This document shows, in pieces, positions 58,823 through 64,000 of a stretch of 64,000 bases of DNA. This DNA comes from an uncultured Dysosmobacter sp. (GTDB lineage Bacteria; Bacillota; Clostridia; Oscillospirales; Oscillospiraceae): NCBI GenBank assembly GCA_934563745.1, contig CAKTHE010000002.1:62001-126000 (forward strand). Reading direction: 5' to 3'. The notes beneath the pieces are model-generated. The model was given only the letters and a program-made list of their open reading frames with translations. It was not told the DNA's origin and ran no database searches. How positions within the stretch are numbered: the stretch's first letter is position 1; every line of letters starts with the position of its first letter. Both the position numbers and the translations under genes were made by a program.

Positions 58823-61780
58823 TCAGCCCAAAAGCCAGCGGTTATTCTGCAGAACCGTCAGGATCAGCGTTTCGATCCCCGCGGGAAGCCCGTTGTTGGG
58901 ATCGTTGAGATCCGCTTCCCACACGGATCCGTCCAGCCGGACCAGGACCCGGTGCCCGTTCAGGGGCAGGAAGCCCGGATTGCCGGTGCTTTCGTCAAAG
59001 CCCCTGCGGTCATAAAACAGGGTGAATTTTTCGCGGTAGGGAGCGGAGTCGTAGGGGCAGAAGGCCGCGCAGTTGCCGCATTCGTTGCACATCCGGTCGA
59101 TGTGCACGATCTGGCGGGACCCGTCGGGCAGGGCGACGGATACATTGGCCCGGTTGGGGCAGACGTCCACACAGTTTTGGCAGACGGTCTGGCACTGCAG
59201 GCAGCGGTCACCCTCGCAGCGGGCGGACAGGCACAAAACGCCCTTTTTACGCGTGACAGCCTCCCGGCTGTCCGGGCTGGCCGCGGCGGGAAGGGAGATC
59301 TCGTCTGCGGAGCCGATCACCGCCTGGGCAAAAGCGGCCGCGTCTGCGATGCCTTCCACCACCGTGGCGGGACCGCGCATAGCGTCGCCGCCGACGAAAA
59401 CACCGGGGAGATTTGTGCGGAAGTCCGGAGAGCCCTTGGCATCCGTCTGGATCCCATTTTCCCGGAAGAAGGCGCCGTCCACGCCCTCGCCGACTGCGGC
59501 GATGACCGTGTCGCAGGGAATTTCCAGGGTCTGGTCGGTTTCCTCCACGCCGCGGCGCCCGTCGGGACCGGGGGCGCCCAGCTGCATTTTCCGGCAGAGC
59601 AGCCGGCCCTGCTCCTGGCGGATGGGAGCGGCCAATTCCAGGAAGGTGACGCCATCCGCCAGTGCCAGTTCCAGCTCTTCCGCGTCGGCGGGCATATACT
59701 TCCGGGTCCGGCGATAGACCAGCGTGACAGAATCCGCCCCGGCCCGCAGGGCCGCGCGGGCGGCGTCCATGGCGGTGTTGCCTGCGCCGACCACCGCCAC
59801 ATGGCCCAGGGATACCGGCTTGCCGGCCTTCAGATCCCGCAGCCAGGCGATCACCGGCTGAACATTGCCGGGAATGTCCAGCTTGCCGGGCTTCTGGGCC
59901 CCGACCGCATAAAAGATGTGCGTATAGCCCTGCTCTTTGAGCGCGGCTGCCGACGGTGCCGGGGCGCCGCAGCGGATCTCGGCGCCCAGCTTCCGCATCA
60001 AAGACACATCCCGGTCAATGGCCGCATCCGGGATTCGGAAGGCGGGAATGACCTGCCGGACGATTCCGCCCAGGGTCTGCTCCCGCTCGAACAGGGTCAC
60101 CGGGATGCCGGCACGGGCCAGAAAATAGGCGGCGGCAATTCCGGTGGGACCGCCGCCCACCACGGCGGCCCGGCGTCCATCCCACACCGGTGCCGGCGGC
60201 GTCAGGGAAGCCAGAAGCGTTTCATAGCCGCGCTGAGCGGCGACCAGCTTGGCGCTCCGGATCTGTACCGGCGATTCGTAGAAATTCCGGGTGCACTTGT
60301 CCATGCAGTGATGGGCACAGATGGTTCCAGTGATGAAGGGCAGGGGGTTCTTCTGCATGATCACCTTCAATGCCGCAGCGTAGTCGCCCCGGCGGCTGAG
60401 CTCCAGATACTCCGGAATATCCTGCCCGATGGGGCAGCCGCCCTTGCAGGGGGCGGTGAAGCAGTTCAGCAGGGGAACCTTTTTCCAGAGCTTGCGCTTG
60501 GGCAGGGGCTTTACGGCCTTGCACAGAAGCGAATCCCGGATCGCCCCGTCCGCCTCGGCCTCGATCCGGGCACAGTCCACCCGGGTAAAGGGCTGGAAGG
60601 GCAGAGAGTCCAGCTTGTCCGCGATTTGGGTAAAGCGCTGGTAGCCGCCGGGCTTGAGCTCGGTGGTGGCCATGGTGATGGGCCAGATCCCGGCGGCAAA
60701 AAGCCGGTCGATGTTCATGGCGTCTGCGCCGCCGGAATAGCTCAGGCGCAGCCGGCCGTCAAACTCCCGGGCGATCCGGGCGGCCATCCGTGTGGTCAGG
60801 GGATAAAGGGCCTTGCCAGCCATATACATCTCATCGCTGGGCAGCTCTCCCGCGGTGACTTCCACCGGGAAGGTGTTGGAAAGCTTGAGACCGAATTCCA
60901 GGCCCCGGCCGGCGGCCAGCTTCTGCAGGCGCCGGAACATGGGAATCGCGTCCTCGTACTGCAGATCCTCCCGGAAGTGATGCTCGTCGAAGGCAACATA
61001 GTCGTAGCCCATGGCATCCAGGGTGGAGCGGGCCGTCTCATAGCCCAGCAGCGTGGGGTTGCACTTAACAAAGGTGTTCAGCCCCTTTTCGGTGATCAGG
61101 TACGTGGCGATCCGCTCAATCTCCTCCGGCGGACAGCCGTGCAGCGTAGAGACCGTGACGCTTCGCGAGATCCGGGGGGAGATGGAATCGATGAAGGCAG
61201 AGTCTTCAGGGAAAAGCGTGTGCAGCGCGGCGATACAGGACTGAAAGACCGGGGTGGAGGAAGCGTCCATCATGCCGTTCAGGAAGGTGTCCACCTTTTC
61301 CCCGCGGATTCCATCCAGGTCATAGCCCACGGACATGTTGAACACAAAGCCGTCGGGGCTTCCCAGGTGAAAGCGGTGTGCGATCATCTTGCAGGCGCAC
61401 CAGGCTTTTACGTATTCGGCAAAGGCCTGGGGGACCGTCAGCTCCGTGCTCCACTCGCAGTTGTAGCACTCATCTTCGGCCAGAATGCACGGCCGGGCGA
61501 TGCAGGCGGCCAGCTCAGCCCCGTCCATTTTCTGAACGGTTTTAAGTTCGAAGAACCGCGCGCCGGCAAAGTAACCGGCTACGATGTTCTGGGCCAGCTG
61601 GGTGTGCGGTCCCGCCGCGGGGCCGAAGGGCGCTTCGATCGTCTCGCCGAAAATGGGCAGACTTTTATCTCCGGCCCGATGCGGGCGGTATACACCGAAC
61701 ACGGAGCCATCCCGCTGATACTCCGCGCAAATCCAATTCATCAGTTCCCGAAAGGGAATGGGGATCATTTGTTCAGACAT
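58823..61780 (-). CDS. ygfK: Putative selenate reductase subunit YgfK (multidomain FAD/Fe-S oxidoreductase)
   Basis: A 985-residue protein. A dihydroorotate dehydrogenase-like barrel spans about 1-430. A GltD-type helical Fe-S domain has C-K-G-G-C-P-I and C-A-H-H-C-M-D-K-C. FAD (G-G-G-P-T-G-I-A-A-A-Y) and NAD(P) (G-A-G-N-T-A-M-D-A-A) Rossmann domains follow near 575-870. The tail holds a polyferredoxin (C-L-Q-C-Q-T-V-C-Q-N-C-V-D-V-C-P then C-N-E-C-G-N-C-A-A-F-C-P). The layout resembles dihydropyrimidine dehydrogenase. Genetics ties ygfK to purine and urate breakdown in gut anaerobes and selenate reduction in E. coli. ATG 61780 has a GAGGAGG site. Confidence 0.94.
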   Translation of the reverse strand: MSEQMIPIPFRELMNWICAEYQRDGSVFGVYRPHRAGDKSLPIFGETIEAPFGPAAGPHTQLAQNIVAGYFAGARFFELKTVQKMDGAELAACIARPCILAEDECYNCEWSTELTVPQAFAEYVKAWCACKMIAHRFHLGSPDGFVFNMSVGYDLDGIRGEKVDTFLNGMMDASSTPVFQSCIAALHTLFPEDSAFIDSISPRISRSVTVSTLHGCPPEEIERIATYLITEKGLNTFVKCNPTLLGYETARSTLDAMGYDYVAFDEHHFREDLQYEDAIPMFRRLQKLAAGRGLEFGLKLSNTFPVEVTAGELPSDEMYMAGKALYPLTTRMAARIAREFDGRLRLSYSGGADAMNIDRLFAAGIWPITMATTELKPGGYQRFTQIADKLDSLPFQPFTRVDCARIEAEADGAIRDSLLCKAVKPLPKRKLWKKVPLLNCFTAPCKGGCPIGQDIPEYLELSRRGDYAAALKVIMQKNPLPFITGTICAHHCMDKCTRNFYESPVQIRSAKLVAAQRGYETLLASLTPPAPVWDGRRAAVVGGGPTGIAAAYFLARAGIPVTLFEREQTLGGIVRQVIPAFRIPDAAIDRDVSLMRKLGAEIRCGAPAPSAAALKEQGYTHIFYAVGAQKPGKLDIPGNVQPVIAWLRDLKAGKPVSLGHVAVVGAGNTAMDAARAALRAGADSVTLVYRRTRKYMPADAEELELALADGVTFLELAAPIRQEQGRLLCRKMQLGAPGPDGRRGVEETDQTLEIPCDTVIAAVGEGVDGAFFRENGIQTDAKGSPDFRTNLPGVFVGGDAMRGPATVVEGIADAAAFAQAVIGSADEISLPAAASPDSREAVTRKKGVLCLSARCEGDRCLQCQTVCQNCVDVCPNRANVSVALPDGSRQIVHIDRMCNECGNCAAFCPYDSAPYREKFTLFYDRRGFDESTGNPGFLPLNGHRVLVRLDGSVWEADLNDPNNGLPAGIETLILTVLQNNRWLLG

Positions 61781-61848
61781 GCTGTATCCTCCTCGTGTTA
61801 TGTGGAATGCTCTCCCCGCGGTCACCGGCGCAGGGAAGAAGCCATCGC

Positions 61849-63192
61849 TTAGTAGGCGCGGTGGTTCAGGCGGCCCCAAAGCCGCTTGCTGACTTCCAGA
61901 ATGTGGGCGTTCACCGCTTCTTCGTCGATCTGTGTCAGCTGCCGGTCCTTCATCAGGATCCGTCCGTTGACCATGGAGGTCTGGCACTGCCGGCCGGTCA
62001 TGCCGAAGAGCATGTGTCCGTCAATGTTTTCCGCGCCGAAGGGCGTAAAGGGCTTATAATCCATTACGATCACATCCGCGGCGGCGCCGGGGCGGAGCAC
62101 GCCCAGGGTGGGGAAGCCGGCCCGGGCAGCCATAAGGGCGTTGTTGCGGAAGAGCATCTGGGTCACCTCCTGCCAGCCCACGCCGGGCAGACAGACGTTG
62201 TGCCGCTGTGCGATCAGGGCGACCTTGATGGACTCCAACATGTCGTTGGTATAGGCGTCTGTCCCGAGGCCGATGAGGATCCCGCGCCGGAACAGCTGCA
62301 GCACCGGGGAGATCCCAACGGCGTTGCCCATGTTGCTTTCGGGATTGTTGACCACCATGGTGTCCGTCTCCCGGATCAGATCCATCTCGGCGGTGTTGAC
62401 GTGGATGCAATGGCCCAGGATCGTCTGCCGGCCCAGAATTCCGTGGTCGTGGAGCCGCTGGACCGGCCGGCGCCCGTAATTGCGCAGGGAGTCGTATACG
62501 TCGTTCATGCCTTCCGAGACATGGATGTGGTACCCGACCCGGCCGTTATTGGCTGCGGTCATGCGGTCAAAAGTCCGGTCGGAAATGGTGAACAGTGCGT
62601 GTCCGCCGAACATGGGTTTGAGCATATCGGAGGGGTTGCGCTCGCACCAGTCCAGAAAATCCTTGTTTTCCTGGACGGATTGGATGGACTTTTCCTCTCC
62701 GTCCCGGTCGCTGACCTCATAGCACAGACAGGCCCGCAGCCCCATCTGCTGCGTCACCTCTGCGATCTGCATCAGGGAGCCCGGAATTTCCAAAAACGAG
62801 GCGTGATGGTCAAAAATCGTGGTGACGCCCTGCTTGATGCTGTCCATGACCAGGGCCTGGGCACTGGCTTTTGTGGCGGCCAGATCCAGATTCCGGTCGA
62901 TATACCACCACTGTCCGTCCAGCACTTCGTAAAAGTTGGTGGGGGCATACCCGTCGATAGACAGGCCCCGGGCCAGGGCGGAGTAAATGTGGGTGTGGGC
63001 ATTGATGAGCCCGGGCATGATCACGCCGCCATGCGCATCCACAAATTCCGCCTGGGGATATTGGGCGCGGAGATCCGCCGTGGAACCCACGGCCAGAATG
63101 GTTCCGCCCTCGGTGACAACGCCGCCGTCGGGCAGATAGCCGGTCTCCTCCGGATCCCGGGTAATCACTTTGCCGTTTGCCAATAGAATCAT
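61849..63192 (-). CDS. ssnA: Putative aminohydrolase SsnA
   Basis: A 447-residue amidohydrolase of the ATZ/TRZ type. Metal ligands are visible as N-A-H-T-H, H in Y-H-I-H-V-S-E, H in G-H-C-I-H and D in G-T-D-A-Y. It would deaminate or dechlorinate a heterocycle; in gut anaerobes ssnA is part of the purine-degradation cluster. ATG 63192 has an AAAGGAG site. It lies 68 bases before ygfK and is probably cotranscribed. The 200-base leader is structured. Confidence 0.94.
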   Translation of the reverse strand: MILLANGKVITRDPEETGYLPDGGVVTEGGTILAVGSTADLRAQYPQAEFVDAHGGVIMPGLINAHTHIYSALARGLSIDGYAPTNFYEVLDGQWWYIDRNLDLAATKASAQALVMDSIKQGVTTIFDHHASFLEIPGSLMQIAEVTQQMGLRACLCYEVSDRDGEEKSIQSVQENKDFLDWCERNPSDMLKPMFGGHALFTISDRTFDRMTAANNGRVGYHIHVSEGMNDVYDSLRNYGRRPVQRLHDHGILGRQTILGHCIHVNTAEMDLIRETDTMVVNNPESNMGNAVGISPVLQLFRRGILIGLGTDAYTNDMLESIKVALIAQRHNVCLPGVGWQEVTQMLFRNNALMAARAGFPTLGVLRPGAAADVIVMDYKPFTPFGAENIDGHMLFGMTGRQCQTSMVNGRILMKDRQLTQIDEEAVNAHILEVSKRLWGRLNHRAY

Positions 63193-63364
63193 ACGATCGC
63201 TCCTTTCGCTGCCAAGCGCCTGCGGGGAAAAAGAAAGGGCGCTTTGAACCGGCCCCGGTTCAAAACACCCAGCGCGCAAAGAGCCCGATAGGTGTCAGCC
63301 CGTGCGCGCGGCACTCCGTTTCAGCTATCCGTCTTTGCAATTTTTTAAGGATAGTTATAGTTTA
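63193..63364 (-). promoter_or_regulatory. Structured leader of ssnA with terminator-like hairpin (possible riboswitch)
   Basis: The leader read on the minus strand holds several complementary blocks. CTATCC pairs with GGATAG (about 63325 and 63348). GTGC/GCAC flank GCGCG (63303-63314). ACACC/GGTGT (63266-63270 with 63291-63295) interleaves with GCGCGC/GCGCGC (63273-63278 with 63305-63310), which would make a pseudoknot. A strong stem (63243-63252 with 63255-63264) is followed by CTTTCTTTTT before the ribosome site. I do not recognise a named class. Confidence 0.5.
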
Positions 63365-63387
63365 CCGGAAGCGGGGGGAAAATGCAA
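63359..63387 (-). promoter_or_regulatory. Promoter of ssnA-ygfK
   Basis: TTGCAT (63382-63387) and TAAACT (63359-63364) are 17 bases apart on the minus strand, upstream of the structured leader. Confidence 0.55.
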
Positions 63388-63415
63388 GAAAAAGCAAAAA
63401 ATTTTTGAAGCCCTC

Positions 63416-63444
63416 TTGAATTGATCGCGATGATCGTGTAATAT
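63416..63444 (+). promoter_or_regulatory. Promoter of the hemolysin III-type gene
   Basis: TTGAAT (63416-63421) and TAATAT (63439-63444) are 17 bases apart in an AT-rich stretch; a GC hairpin (about 63491-63513) lies before the ribosome site. Confidence 0.6.
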
Positions 63445-63530
63445 AATAATCAATATTACATTACAGAAGAATTTAAATTAAATTCTGATGCCGCCGCCCG
63501 CAGCAGGGCGGCGTGGAAAGGAGCCTTTTT

Positions 63531-64000
63531 ATGAAACGAAGCTTTTTTGCCCGGGCCCAGGACCCGGTAAGCTGCGGGACGCATACCATCGGCGCGGCAG
63601 CGGCCCTGGCCGGCGGTGTGCTGTATCTTTTCCGGGCGCTGGGGACTGGAGCCCCGACGCTGGCACTGGCGGCGGCCATGTGCTTTGCTTTTTCGCTGCT
63701 GGCACTGTACGGGGCCAGCGCCCTGTATCATTTTTACCCCGGCACGGCGGAAAGCGGCGGGGTCAAGCGCCGGCTGCGGAAGCTGGATCACGGCATGATC
63801 TATGTGCTGATCGCCGGAAGCTATACGCCTTTCTGCCTGGTGCTGCTGCCGCAGCCCCGGGGGACCCGATTCTGCCTGATCCTCTGGGCGGTGGCGGCTG
63901 TGGGCGTGCTGGCCAAGCTGGTATGGATCAATGCGCCCCGCTTTTTGTCGACGGGACTGTATCTTTTGATGGGCTGGGCCATTTTATTTGTGCTGCCGGA
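63531..64000 (+). CDS. Hemolysin III/TrhA (YqfA) family membrane protein, 3' end cut off
   Basis: The frame opens at ATG 63531 after a GGAAAGGAG site and runs off the end of the window, so 156 residues are visible. It shows the PAQR-like hemolysin III motifs: C-G-T-H-T-I-G-A near the start, G-A-S-A-L-Y-H-F after the second helix, and L-D-H-G-M-I-Y-V-L-I-A-G-S-Y-T-P-F. At least five hydrophobic segments are visible. Members are integral membrane proteins linked to membrane-lipid homeostasis; hydrolase activity is inferred from their metal-site histidines. Confidence 0.9.
   Translation, partial: MKRSFFARAQDPVSCGTHTIGAAAALAGGVLYLFRALGTGAPTLALAAAMCFAFSLLALYGASALYHFYPGTAESGGVKRRLRKLDHGMIYVLIAGSYTPFCLVLLPQPRGTRFCLILWAVAAVGVLAKLVWINAPRFLSTGLYLLMGWAILFVLP

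Noticed and set aside
58952..61852. 966-residue open frame on the plus strand opposite ygfK
   Set aside because: It is the antisense shadow of ygfK in GC-rich DNA: the minus frame has clear Fe-S, FAD and NAD motifs and a ribosome site, while the plus frame has no recognisable domain.
58823..63192. Possible selenocysteine (in-frame TGA) in ygfK or ssnA, given the selenium link
   Set aside because: Both frames are complete to the expected family length with no internal TGA that needs decoding.
1..64000. CRISPR arrays, tRNA or rRNA genes, insertion sequences, prophage
   Set aside because: I found no regularly spaced repeats, no cloverleaf candidate in the gaps, and no transposase, integrase or phage structural gene. 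A tRNAscan-SE or CRISPR finder run would settle it.

Overview
The window looks like chromosome of a GC-rich (about 60%) anaerobic gut Firmicute of the Oscillospiraceae/Ruminococcaceae type. The evidence is the rpsP-khpA-rimM-trmD and ylxM-ffh gene orders, the YmfF/YmfH peptidase pair, a trp T-box, a polysaccharide pyruvyl transferase fusion, and an ssnA-ygfK-dihydropyrimidinase cluster of the kind found in purine-degrading gut anaerobes. I see no rRNA, tRNA, CRISPR array, insertion sequence, phage block or integrase. Genes are dense, mostly in short operons, and many are separated by strong GC-rich terminator hairpins.

Layout. 1-6.6 kb: a YheO-type PAS/HTH regulator (5' end cut off) overlapping an uncharacterised PLP enzyme, a small protein on the minus strand, a small YlcI/YnfO-like protein with a threonine synthase, a membrane-anchored 5'-nucleotidase and a membrane protein. 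6.7-10.5 kb (minus): trmD, rimM, khpA, rpsP, ffh, ylxM, a housekeeping translation and secretion block. 10.6-16.1 kb (plus): dipeptidase, ymfF-ymfH, lgt, folD. 16.2-18.0 kb: an aldo/keto reductase divergent from a LysR regulator. 18.1-25.7 kb: a membrane-bound AraC-type sensor-regulator divergent from an M29-like peptidase, a TRAP transporter and a second, orphan TRAP binding protein. 25.8-27.1 kb: NlpC/P60 hydrolase and a conserved small protein. 27.3-34.7 kb (minus): trpB-trpA behind a tryptophan-type T-box, followed without an obvious terminator by a sugar ABC transporter and an FGGY kinase. 34.8-36.5 kb: a TIGR04255-type protein and a SleB-type wall hydrolase. 36.7-41.8 kb: icd, an aconitase-family hydratase and a MATE pump, the pump divergent from a LysR regulator. 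42.9-45.8 kb: a malate/lactate dehydrogenase-family oxidoreductase, an isochorismatase-like hydrolase and a C39-like lipoprotein. 45.9-50.7 kb (minus): adenine deaminase, a phosphoribosyltransferase, serA and serC. 50.9-54.2 kb: an acyltransferase-fold protein with altered catalytic residues, a ClC chloride channel, a DUF421 protein and a small protein. 54.2-57.1 kb: a glycosyltransferase-CsaB fusion divergent from a DUF4330-like protein. 57.2-63.2 kb (minus): dihydropyrimidinase, ygfK and ssnA, the last with a structured leader. The right end holds the start of a hemolysin III/TrhA gene.

Functional themes. Nucleobase metabolism recurs (adenine deaminase, phosphoribosyltransferase, dihydropyrimidinase, SsnA, YgfK, 5'-nucleotidase), as do amino-acid metabolism (trpBA, serCA, two PLP enzymes, icd plus aconitase-like hydratase for 2-oxoglutarate) and solute uptake (TRAP and ABC). 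The least explained elements are the ssnA leader RNA, the possible T-box control of a sugar-uptake operon, the pseudo-acyltransferase paired with ClC, and the orphan TRAP binding protein with its own promoter.
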